Origin: Pelomonas margarita
GTDB taxonomy: Bacteria; Pseudomonadota; Gammaproteobacteria; Burkholderiales; Burkholderiaceae_C
DNA length: 64,000 bases
Assembly (NCBI RefSeq): GCF_043555875.1
Contig: NZ_JBIGHW010000005.1
Coordinates: 124,001-188,000, forward strand
Direction of reading: 5' to 3'
Position 1 is the first letter of the stretch. Every line of letters starts with the position of its first letter. The notes beneath the pieces are model-generated. The model was not told the origin of the DNA. It ran no database searches and saw nothing but the letters and a program-made list of their open reading frames with translations. The translations under genes and the position numbers were made by a program. Of the stretch, positions 31,022 through 40,760 are shown one piece after another.

Positions 31022-32143
31022 GTGGCAGACGTTCGACTGACCGGTGTGGAGAAGGCTTATGGCGACATCCACATCCTTCACGGCATCGACCTGGAGATCC
31101 GCGACGGCGAGTTCATGGTGTTCGTCGGGCCCTCGGGCTGCGGTAAGAGCACGCTGCTGCGCTCCATCGCCGGGCTGGAAGAGATCACCGGCGGGACGCT
31201 GAGCATCGGGGGCCGCGTCGTCAACGACGTGCCGCCGGCCGAGCGTGGCATCGCCATGGTGTTCCAGAGCTATGCGCTCTACCCGCACATGAACCTGTTC
31301 GACAACATGGCGTTCGGGTTGAAGCTGGCCAAGGTGCCCAAGGCGGAGATCGAGACGGCTGTTCAGAATGCCGCCAAGATCCTGCACATCGAGCACCTGC
31401 TGGACCGCAAGCCCAAGGATCTCTCCGGCGGTCAGCGCCAGCGCGTCGCCATCGGCCGCGCCATCGTGCGCAAGCCCGAGGTCTTCCTGTTCGACGAGCC
31501 GCTGTCCAATCTCGACGCGGCGCTGCGCGTGCGCATGCGCTACGAGTTCGCCAAGCTGCACGAGGACCTCAAGACCACGATGATCTACGTGACGCACGAC
31601 CAGGTGGAGGCCATGACGCTGGCCGACCGCATCGTCGTGCTGTCAGCCGGCAAGGTGGAGCAAGTCGGCTCGCCACTGGAGCTGTATGAGCACCCGCGCA
31701 ACCTGTTCGTGGCTGGCTTCATCGGCAGTCCCAAGATGAACTTCGTCGCCGGCGAGCTGGTGGCCGTGACACCGGGCCAGGTGAGCGTAAAGCTGGCAGG
31801 CAGCGGCGTGGTGCTGCGCGCACTTGTAGATGCGGCTGACAGCCGGGTGGGTGACGCCGTGACGGTGGGCGTGCGCCCCGAGCACATCCGACAGGGCGGG
31901 CCCGACAACCTGCTGCAAAGCACCGTAGCCTTCGTCGAGTCGCTAGGCGGCCTGACCTTCGCCTACTGCCCCTACCCGGGCCTGGAGGAGCCGCTGACCT
32001 GCCAGTTTGAGGGCCGCAACGGCGCCGACCGGCTGCGCAGCGGCCAGGCGCTGGACCTGCACCTGCCGGCCGAGGCGCTGTATGTCTTCAACGCGCAAGG
32101 CCTGGCCCTGCGCCGGCTTGCCGCACCGGAGCTTGCATCGTGA
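31022..32143 (+). CDS. malK: Maltose/maltodextrin ABC transporter ATP-binding protein (MalK/UgpC type)
   Basis: 373 residues. Walker A GPSGCGKST, signature LSGGQRQRVAIGRA, Walker B VFLFDEPLSNLD and the H-loop VTHDQVEAM, followed by a C-terminal regulatory TOBE domain (~residues 240-373). Energises MalFG. It starts with GTG at 31022, preceded by AAAGG. The same family serves many sugar importers, but cotranscription with malE-malF-malG supports MalK. The stop overlaps malE by four bases. Confidence 0.92.
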   Translation: MADVRLTGVEKAYGDIHILHGIDLEIRDGEFMVFVGPSGCGKSTLLRSIAGLEEITGGTLSIGGRVVNDVPPAERGIAMVFQSYALYPHMNLFDNMAFGLKLAKVPKAEIETAVQNAAKILHIEHLLDRKPKDLSGGQRQRVAIGRAIVRKPEVFLFDEPLSNLDAALRVRMRYEFAKLHEDLKTTMIYVTHDQVEAMTLADRIVVLSAGKVEQVGSPLELYEHPRNLFVAGFIGSPKMNFVAGELVAVTPGQVSVKLAGSGVVLRALVDAADSRVGDAVTVGVRPEHIRQGGPDNLLQSTVAFVESLGGLTFAYCPYPGLEEPLTCQFEGRNGADRLRSGQALDLHLPAEALYVFNAQGLALRRLAAPELAS

Positions 32144-33311
32144 GGCTGGCCGCTGTCTGCATGGCGGCCCTGCTGGCCGCCGGGTCGGCCGTGGCGAAGT
32201 CGCCGCAGCTGCTGGTCTGGATCAACAGCGACAAGGCCTACAACGGCCTGCAGAAGGTCGGCGACGCCTTCGAGAAGGTGTCGGGTGTCAAGGTCGTCGT
32301 GGAGCACCCGGTGGATCCCACCGACAAGTTCCAGCAGGCAGCCGGCGCCGGCAAGGGGCCGGACATCTTCTGCTGGCCGCACGACCGCGTCGGCGAGTGG
32401 GCCAAGGCCGGCCTGCTGACGCCGCTGCGACCGTCCGCGCGCCTGAAGGCCGAGTCCGAGTCGCAGGCCTGGGACGCGCTCAGCTACCGCGGCCGCATCT
32501 GGGGCTATCCGCTGGCCATCGAGACGACCGGGCTCATCTACAACAAGGCGCTGGTGAAGACCCCGCCGCAGACCTGGGACGAGGTCATCGCGCTGGACCG
32601 CCAACTGCAACGCCAAGGCAAGCGCGCCATCCTCTGGCACTACAACAAGAGCTTCTTCACCTGGCCCCTGCTGGCCGGCGCGGGTGGCGAGATCTTCGGG
32701 CGCAACGCGCAGGGTGATTTCGACGCCGGCAAGGTCGGCGTCAACACCGACGGCGCCCTGCGCGCCGCGCAGGTGCTGGACCGCCTGATCCGCGACGGCC
32801 ACATGCCCAAGGGCGCCAACTACGCGGAGATGGAATCCGGCTTCGCGCGCGGCGAGGTGGCAATGATGATCTCCGGCCCCTGGGCCTGGGACAACGCGCG
32901 ACGGGCCAAGATCGACTTCGGCGTGGCCGGCATCCCAGCCGTCGTGCCCGGCCAGCCGAGCAAGAGCTTCGTCGGCGTGCTGGGCTGCATGATCGCCGCG
33001 CCCAGCAAGCACAAGGACCTGGCCAAGGAGTTCATCGAGAACCATCTGATGCGCCCCGAGGCGCTGAAGGTGCTGGATGCCGACGTACCCATCGGCGTGC
33101 CGGCCAACAAGGCTTTCTATGCCGAGCTGTCGGTCAACCCGCTGATCGCGGCCAGCATGGTCAACGCGCGCAACGGCGCGCCCATTCCCAACATCCCCGA
33201 GGTGGGCCGCTTCTGGACCGCGATGGACGCGGCACTGGAGGCCATCACCAACGGCCTGCAATCACCGAAGGACGCGCTCGACGGCGCGGCCGCCCGGATG
33301 CTGCTGAACAA

Positions 33312-33315
<4 letters not shown>
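32140..33315 (+). CDS. malE: Maltose/maltodextrin-binding periplasmic protein
   Basis: 391 residues with a GTG start overlapping malK. Signal peptide MRLAAVCMAALLAAGSAVA, then a mature protein resembling MalE throughout: LVWINSDKAYNGLQKVGDAF, GKGPDIFCWPHDRVGEWAKAGLL, WGYPLAIETTGLIYNK, and SGPWAWDNARRAKIDFGV. It captures maltodextrins in the periplasm and hands them to MalFG. Confidence 0.94.
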
Positions 33316-34901
<1,586 letters not shown>

Positions 34902-34978
34902 AGGACTTCGCTTGCAAGGGTGGAGCCGGATCAGGCCGGGTGCTGGCACTGATTTCGGCGAGCAAGACCGGTGTCGCC

Positions 34979-35074
34979 GGTTGGCGAGTGCGGTGGCCGA
35001 GGGACGCAGGTAAAGGAGGAGCCCGCGCAGCGGGCGGGGGACACGGAGTCCCTCGGTCACCGCGCTCGCCAACC
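34979..35074. repeat. 96-nt inverted repeat between malF and malG
   Basis: The left arm 34979-35005 (begins GGTTGGCGAGTGCGG) and right arm 35048-35074 (ends CGCTCGCCAACC) are complementary at 25 of 27 positions. The 42-base centre contains a second stem, CCCGC-GCA-GCGGG, and an AGGAGG run. It looks like a small mobile palindromic (REP/MITE-like) element inside the mal operon. It could lower downstream expression or stabilise upstream mRNA. Confidence 0.75.
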
Positions 35075-35099
35075 CACACGGATCCGGAGTATTGAAGAC

Positions 35100-35990
35100 A
35101 TGGCCATCGTCCTCGGCAAACAAGCCCGCTGGCGCACCTTCGCCGCCCACGCGGTGATGTGGGTGTTCATCGCCATCACCCTGTTCCCGCTGCTGGCGGT
35201 CGTCTCGATCTCGCTGCGGCCCGGCAACTTCGCCACCGGCAGCCTGATCCCGACCGAAATCAGCCTGGAGCACTGGAAGCTCGCGCTTGGCATCCCCTAC
35301 CAGGCCGCCGACGGCAGCCTCGTGCAGCCGCCCTTCCCGGTGCTGACCTGGCTGTGGAACTCCATCAAGATCGCCACCGCGTCGGCCTTTCTCATCGTCG
35401 CCATCTCCACAACCGCGGCCTACGCCTTCGCGCGGCTCAAGTTCAGCTTCAGCAAGCCCGTGCTCAACGGCATGTTGCTGCTGCAGATGTTCCCGCCGGT
35501 GCTGGCGCTGGTGGCCATCTTCGCGATCTTCGAGACCATCGGCACCTACATCCCGGCACTCGGCGTCGAGACGCATGCCGGCCTGGTGCTGGCCTATCTT
35601 GGCGGCATCGCCACGCATGTGTGGACCATCAAGGGCTACTTCGAGACCATCCCGGTGGAGATCGAGGAGAACGCCAAGGTCGACGGCGCCACGCACTGGC
35701 AGGCCTTCTCGCGCGTGCTGCTGCCCATGGCCGTGCCCATCCTGATGGTGGTGTTCGTGCTGGCCTTCATCGGCACCATCATCGAGTACCCCGTGGCCAG
35801 CATCCTGCTGCGCGAGGAAAGCAACCTCACCCTCGCGGTCGGCTCCAAGTACTTCCTGCATGACCAGCGCTTCCTGTGGGGCGACTTCGCCGCCGCGGCG
35901 GTGCTCTCCGGCCTGCCGATCACGGCGGTCTTCCTGCTCGCCCAGCGCTGGATCGTCTCCGGCCTGACTGCTGGCGGCGTCAAGGGCTAA
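35100..35990 (+). CDS. malG: Maltose ABC transporter permease MalG
   Basis: 296 residues, exactly the E. coli MalG length, from MAIVLGKQARWRTFAAHAVM. Six hydrophobic segments; the coupling motif is EENAKVDGATHWQAFSRVLLP. Family signatures FEGIPVEIEE-like (YFETIPVEIEENA) and DQRFLWGDFAAAAVLSGLP are clear. The frame continues upstream through the inverted repeat, but homology begins at 35100, where CCGGAG precedes the ATG. Four bases before the amylase gene. Confidence 0.94.
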   Translation: MAIVLGKQARWRTFAAHAVMWVFIAITLFPLLAVVSISLRPGNFATGSLIPTEISLEHWKLALGIPYQAADGSLVQPPFPVLTWLWNSIKIATASAFLIVAISTTAAYAFARLKFSFSKPVLNGMLLLQMFPPVLALVAIFAIFETIGTYIPALGVETHAGLVLAYLGGIATHVWTIKGYFETIPVEIEENAKVDGATHWQAFSRVLLPMAVPILMVVFVLAFIGTIIEYPVASILLREESNLTLAVGSKYFLHDQRFLWGDFAAAAVLSGLPITAVFLLAQRWIVSGLTAGGVKG

Positions 35991-35994
35991 TCAC

Positions 35995-38457
35995 ATGATC
36001 AAGATGACCGCGCTGTGCGCAGCGCTGCTTTCGCTCGCCTCGGCGTCCCACGCCGCAGACTGCAAACCCGCGCCGCTGGGCGACGCCACGCTCTACCTCC
36101 GCGGCGGCGTGAACAACTGGGCGGCTGCGGACGAGTACGCCTTTGAGTACCGCTGCGACGCCTACTTCCTGAACCTCAAGGCCAGCGGCGTGCAAGAGTT
36201 CAAGCTCGCGGACGAGGACTGGACAGGCCGCCTCACCTTCGGCGGCGACGGTCAGGGCAACCCGGCCCGGGGCGGCGCCGGCAACATCCGGCGTGAGTTC
36301 TCCGGCGAGCACACGCTGCGCCTGAGCATCGCCGCCGACGGCAGCGCTCAACTCAGCGTCGGCCCGCTCAGCTTCAAGCCCACGCCGCCCGCGCCGCTGA
36401 CCGACAAGGTCGCGCTGCGCACCCGCTTCGACTCGCGCGACACCGCCTTCAAGCAGCCCTTCGGCGCCCAGCCGGCTGGCACCGACGTGAGCTTCAGCAT
36501 CGGCAACGACGTGCCTGGGCTGAAGGCCGCCACGCTCATCATCGAGCGCCGCCAGATGAGCGGCAACCAGGAGCAGCTCGCCTACGAGCCGCTGGCCCGC
36601 ATCCCCATGACGCCGCGCTCCCGCGGCCTGGGCACCGGCTTCAGCGCGCGCTACCGCTTCGACGCTGCCGGCGTCTACGGCTATTGGTTCGAGATCGAGA
36701 CCGCCCAGGGCAAGTACGCGCTGCAGAACAACAAGGACGCCATTTACTGGACGCGCGAGAAGGGCTCCATGGGCCCGGCCACGGTCGAGCGCCTGCCGGC
36801 CAATCTCAACCGCGTGCGCCGCTACCGCCAGACCATCCACGCGGCTGACTTCCAGGTGCCGGCCTGGGCGCGCGACGTCGTCTACTACTACGTCTTCCCC
36901 GAGCGCTTTCGCAACGGCGACAGCGCCAACGACCCGCGCCCCGGCGGCGGCCGCCCGCAGGACCGCTACCAGGACCGTGACGTGGAGCGCCACGCCCGCT
37001 GGAACGAGAAGCCATTCAAGCCCGGCACGGGCGACGGCTCCGACGCGCTGTTCAACAACGACTTCTTCGGCGGCGACCTGCAGGGCCTGATCGACAAGCT
37101 CGACTACATCAAGGCGCTGGGCGCCAACGCGCTCTACCTCACACCGGTCTTCCGCGCGCCCAGCAACCACAAGTACGACGCGGCCGACTACAAGCAGATC
37201 GACCCCGCCTTCGGCAGCAACGCCGACTTCGAGCGCCTGTGCGCCGAAGCCGCCAAGCGCGGGATCCGCGTCATCCCCGACACCTCACTGAACCACGTCG
37301 GCGCCGACTCGCCCTACTTCAACCGCTTCAACAACTTCCCGACCTATCAGCCCCCACGGCTGCCTGACGGCAGCCTGCCCCCCGAGGGGGCGGCCGCGAG
37401 CTCGGGGCGGCCCAGCGCCCGCGGCGGCGGCGCCTTCGACGGCGGCAAGATCAACCCGCATTCGCCGTACTACAGCTGGTTCAAGTTCAAGCCCGAGGAG
37501 AAGGACCCCAACAAGCAGTTCCAGGGCTGGGTGGGCGTGAGCGACCTGCCGGAGTTGGACAAGAACGACCCGTCCTGGCGTGCCTACGCCTACCGCGACC
37601 CCGACTCGGTCACGAACTACTGGCTGGACCGTGGCGCCGCCGGCTGGCGCATGGACGTGGCGCCATGGGTGCCCGACGACTTCTGGCGCGAATGGCGCAG
37701 TGCTGTCAAGGCCAAACGCCCCGACGCGCTGACCGTCGCCGAGACCTGGTTCGACAGTTCCAAGTACTTCCTTGGCGACATGTTCGACAGCACGATGAAC
37801 TACATCTTCCGCAACGCGGTGCTGGACTACGCCGCCGGCAAGAGCGGCAAGCTGGCGGCCGCTAACCTGGAGCTGATGCGCGAGGCCTACCCGCCGCAGG
37901 CCTTCTCGGCACTGATGAACCTGCTGTCCACGCACGACCAGCCCCGCGCGCTTCACCACTTCGGCGAAGACCGCGACCTGCCGCAGGCCAAGCGCCGGCT
38001 GCTGCTGTCGGTGTTCTTCCAGATGACCTACCCCGGCGCGCCCACCATCTACTACGGCGACGAAGTGGGCCTGGGCGGCGGCGACGACCCCTACAACCGC
38101 GCGACCTACCCCTGGGCCGACCAAGGTGGCCAGCCCGACGAGGCGCTGCTGCGCGAGTTCAAGCGCCTGGTGGCACTGCGCCACGAGCTGCCGGTGCTGC
38201 GCCACGGCACGCTGTCGGCGCCGCTGCACGCGGACGAGCAGGTGCTGGTGCTGGCTCGCCAGCTCGGTCAGACCTGGGCGCTGACAGCCACCAACAACAG
38301 CCTACAGCCGCGCACCGTGCAAGTCACGCTGCCGGCGGGGCTGCCGCGCGATGCGCGCTTCACGAACGCGCTGGACGGCGGCGTGCCGCTGCAGGCGCGC
38401 CAGGGCCGGCTGACGCTGACGCTGGCGCCGCTGTCCGGCCTGGTGCTGACCCGCTGA
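35995..38457 (+). CDS. Exported GH13 alpha-amylase / neopullulanase-like enzyme with N-terminal glucan-binding modules
   Basis: 820 residues with a signal peptide (MIKMTALCAALLSLASASHA). Residues ~25-270 form two beta-rich modules resembling starch-binding or neopullulanase N-domains (LYLRGGVNNWAAADEYAFEY). The barrel has DTSLNHVGADSPYF, AGWRMDVAPWVPDDFW (nucleophile), TVAETWFDSS (acid) and LLSTHDQPRALHHF. It probably cuts maltodextrins in the periplasm before uptake. Residues ~452-480 are a Pro/Gly/Ala/Ser-rich insert from a DNA repeat. Cotranscribed after malG. Confidence 0.9.
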   Translation: MIKMTALCAALLSLASASHAADCKPAPLGDATLYLRGGVNNWAAADEYAFEYRCDAYFLNLKASGVQEFKLADEDWTGRLTFGGDGQGNPARGGAGNIRREFSGEHTLRLSIAADGSAQLSVGPLSFKPTPPAPLTDKVALRTRFDSRDTAFKQPFGAQPAGTDVSFSIGNDVPGLKAATLIIERRQMSGNQEQLAYEPLARIPMTPRSRGLGTGFSARYRFDAAGVYGYWFEIETAQGKYALQNNKDAIYWTREKGSMGPATVERLPANLNRVRRYRQTIHAADFQVPAWARDVVYYYVFPERFRNGDSANDPRPGGGRPQDRYQDRDVERHARWNEKPFKPGTGDGSDALFNNDFFGGDLQGLIDKLDYIKALGANALYLTPVFRAPSNHKYDAADYKQIDPAFGSNADFERLCAEAAKRGIRVIPDTSLNHVGADSPYFNRFNNFPTYQPPRLPDGSLPPEGAAASSGRPSARGGGAFDGGKINPHSPYYSWFKFKPEEKDPNKQFQGWVGVSDLPELDKNDPSWRAYAYRDPDSVTNYWLDRGAAGWRMDVAPWVPDDFWREWRSAVKAKRPDALTVAETWFDSSKYFLGDMFDSTMNYIFRNAVLDYAAGKSGKLAAANLELMREAYPPQAFSALMNLLSTHDQPRALHHFGEDRDLPQAKRRLLLSVFFQMTYPGAPTIYYGDEVGLGGGDDPYNRATYPWADQGGQPDEALLREFKRLVALRHELPVLRHGTLSAPLHADEQVLVLARQLGQTWALTATNNSLQPRTVQVTLPAGLPRDARFTNALDGGVPLQARQGRLTLTLAPLSGLVLTR
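37350..37432 (+). repeat. In-frame GC-rich palindromic insert inside the amylase gene
   Basis: About 80 bases of stacked palindromes: GGCTGCC-TGAC-GGCAGCC (37358-37375), CCCCC-GA-GGGGG (37379-37390) and further G/C runs up to 37432. The encoded stretch LPDGSLPPEGAAASSGRPSA is unlike GH13 sequence and falls in a loop just after the catalytic-domain motif DTSLNHVG. It resembles the dispersed GC-rich palindromes of Burkholderiales intergenic DNA. Confidence 0.65.
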
Positions 38458-39326
38458 TGGAACAGCGGCCGCTGGGGCACACGGGCCTGCGCGTGTCGGC
38501 GCTGGGCTTCGGGGCCATGCACCTGAACGACCTGCGCACCACCGAGGCCGAAGCCGCAGCGCTGCTGCACCAGGTGCTGGACCTGGGCATCACCCTCATC
38601 GACACCGCGCGCGGCTACGGCCTCAGCGAGGAGCGCATCGGCCGCCACCTCAGTGCGCGGCGCGCCGAATTCGTGCTGTCCACCAAGGTCGGCTACGGCG
38701 TGGACGGCGTGCCCGACTGGACCTACGACTGCATCATGCAAGGCGTCGAGCGCGCGCTGCGGCTGATGCGCACGGACTGGCTGGACATCGTCCACCTGCA
38801 CTCCTGCCCGCTGCCGGTGCTGCAGCAAGGCGACGTCATCCGCGCACTGCTGGACTGCCGCGCGGCAGGCAAGCTGCGCGTGGCCGCGTACTCGGGCGAC
38901 AACGACGAGGTCGACTTCGCCATCGCCAGCGGCGCCTTCGGCAGCCTGCAGACCTCCATCAGCCTGTGCGACCAGGCCCACCTGAGCTACCGCGCGGCTC
39001 GGGCCGACCACGCCGGCACCGGCGTCATCGCCAAGCGCCCGCTGGCCGGCGCCGTGTGGCGCCACGTCAGCCGGCCGGACGACGTCGCCGAGGGCCAGTA
39101 CTGGGATCGCTTCCGGACCATGGGCCTGGCGAGCGCCGAGGACTGGGCCGACGTGGCGCTGCGCTTCGTCGCCTTCCACACCGGCGCGGCCAGCGCCATC
39201 GTCGGCACCGCCAGGCCGGCCAACCTGGCCGCGCTGGCCCGCGGCCCGCTGCCGGCCGAACTCAGCCGCGCGCTCCGTGACGCCTTCGAGCGCCACAGCC
39301 GCAGCGCCTGGCCGGGCCTGATCTGA
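38457..39326 (+). CDS. Aldo/keto reductase
   Basis: 289 residues with the AKR pattern: GLRVSALGFGAMHL, LIDTARGYGLSEERIG (catalytic Asp and Tyr), FVLSTKVGYG (Lys) and DIVHLHSCPLP (His). It reduces or oxidises aldehydes, often on sugars, with NAD(P)H. The ATG overlaps the amylase stop by one base, so it belongs to the mal operon, hinting at a sugar-aldehyde role. Substrate is not readable from sequence. Convergent with the next gene. Confidence 0.88.
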   Translation: MEQRPLGHTGLRVSALGFGAMHLNDLRTTEAEAAALLHQVLDLGITLIDTARGYGLSEERIGRHLSARRAEFVLSTKVGYGVDGVPDWTYDCIMQGVERALRLMRTDWLDIVHLHSCPLPVLQQGDVIRALLDCRAAGKLRVAAYSGDNDEVDFAIASGAFGSLQTSISLCDQAHLSYRAARADHAGTGVIAKRPLAGAVWRHVSRPDDVAEGQYWDRFRTMGLASAEDWADVALRFVAFHTGAASAIVGTARPANLAALARGPLPAELSRALRDAFERHSRSAWPGLI

Positions 39327-39386
39327 CACAGAGCGCGCGGCACCCGCCAGCGCTGCCCCTGTCGCGCACCACACCAACGAGCAGCC

Positions 39387-40718
39387 TCAAGCCAGCCACC
39401 AGCCCCAGGGCTTGAGCGCGTGGCCGCGCCAGGTCTGCGGCGTGCCGGACAGGTTGACGGCCACGCGCACGACATCCGCGCCCAGCCGGCGCTCGAAGGC
39501 CACCACGCCGTCCGGTGCGTCCAGCAGCGCGACCGGCGCGCCGTACTGACCGGCCGCCAGCGCCGGGTGCCGGTGCTTGAACGCGATGAGCTGCTGGTAG
39601 AAGCCGGTCAGCTCGTAGGTGTTCCACGCGATGGCGTCCTTCTCGAAGAAGGCCAGCCGCTTGGCCAGGCGCGACTCCTGGCCGTTGTAGATCAGCGGCA
39701 TGCCGGGCAGCGTGAAGCTCAGCACCGCCAGTGCCTGGTGGGCGTCGCCGTACAGCTCGGCGTCACTGCCGTGCCAGGAGTTGTAGTCGTGGTTGCTGGT
39801 GAAGCGCATGCGGTAGGCATGCGCCGGGTAGCCAGCCGGCTGCTTCTGCAGCCAGGCCTTCAGCAGCGCAGCATTGCCTATCGGGCCTGCCTCGCCCTTG
39901 CCGATCTTCTTGAACACCTGGTCCGGCAGGTCCCAAGAGTAGGTCATGTCGAAGGCGCCGCTGGCGTGCAGGTCCACCGCGTCGGACTCGGCCAGCATGA
40001 ACAAGGGCTTGACGGCGTCCAGCTCGCGGCGCGCGCGCACCCAGAAGTCGGTAGGCACCAGGCTGGCGACGTCGCAGCGGAAGCCATCCATGCCCACTTC
40101 GCGCACCCAGAACTTCATCGCGTCCACCATGGCGTCGCGCAGCGCCGGGTTCTTGTAGTTCAGCGCGATGACGTCGGTCCAGTACTCGACCGTGGCGCCC
40201 TCGCCGAAGGTGACGGGGAACAGCTCGCCCTTGGCGTCGAGCTGGTACCAGTCCTTGTGCTGCGAGGCCCAGGGGTGATCCCAAGCGGTGTGGTTGGGCA
40301 CCCAGTCCAGAATGACCTTCATGCCCTGCAGCTGCGCCGCCGCGACGAAGGCCTTGGCATCGGCGAGGCTGCCGAACTCGGGGTTCACGGCGGTGTAGTC
40401 GCTGATGGAGTAGTAGCTGCCGAGCGTGCCCTTGCGGTTGCGCTTGCCGATGGGCTGCAGCGGCATCAGCCACAGGATGTCCACGCCCAGCGCCTTGAGG
40501 CGCGGCAGGTCCGCCTGCACCGCGGCCAGCGTGCCGGCCTGGGAGTACTGGCGCACGTTGATCTGGTAGATGACGGCCTGGCGCGTCCAGGGCAGGTGGG
40601 ACATGTCGGCGACGGTGTCGAAGGCGGCGGCGGGCGCGGTGGGCGAGGCACTCATGGCGGGCAAGGCAGGCAGGGCAAAGGTGGCGGCGGTGGAAAGCAC
40701 CGTGCGGCGGGTGGGCAT
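39387..40718 (-). CDS. Exported GH13 alpha-amylase
   Basis: 443 residues. The N-terminus MPTRRTVLSTAATFALPALP has a twin-arginine and a hydrophobic stretch, suggesting export. The barrel shows VILDWVPNHTAWDHPW, MDGFRCDVASLVPTDFW (nucleophile Asp), FMLAESD (Glu) and FTSNHDYNSW (Asp). Compact, single-module and different from the first amylase. The start at 40718 is chosen because GAAAGG sits seven bases before it; an ATG five codons earlier overlaps that site. It lies 42 bases after the halogenase, probably in one transcript. Confidence 0.9.
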   Translation of the reverse strand: MPTRRTVLSTAATFALPALPAMSASPTAPAAAFDTVADMSHLPWTRQAVIYQINVRQYSQAGTLAAVQADLPRLKALGVDILWLMPLQPIGKRNRKGTLGSYYSISDYTAVNPEFGSLADAKAFVAAAQLQGMKVILDWVPNHTAWDHPWASQHKDWYQLDAKGELFPVTFGEGATVEYWTDVIALNYKNPALRDAMVDAMKFWVREVGMDGFRCDVASLVPTDFWVRARRELDAVKPLFMLAESDAVDLHASGAFDMTYSWDLPDQVFKKIGKGEAGPIGNAALLKAWLQKQPAGYPAHAYRMRFTSNHDYNSWHGSDAELYGDAHQALAVLSFTLPGMPLIYNGQESRLAKRLAFFEKDAIAWNTYELTGFYQQLIAFKHRHPALAAGQYGAPVALLDAPDGVVAFERRLGADVVRVAVNLSGTPQTWRGHALKPWGWWLA

Positions 40719-40760
40719 GGCGGGACCTTTCATTCAGGGGGCGGTCGGAGGCGCGCGGCG

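Noticed and set aside
34971..35099. An N-terminal extension of MalG through the inverted repeat
   Set aside because: The extra 43 residues translate the repeat; the family sequence and E. coli length begin at 35100.
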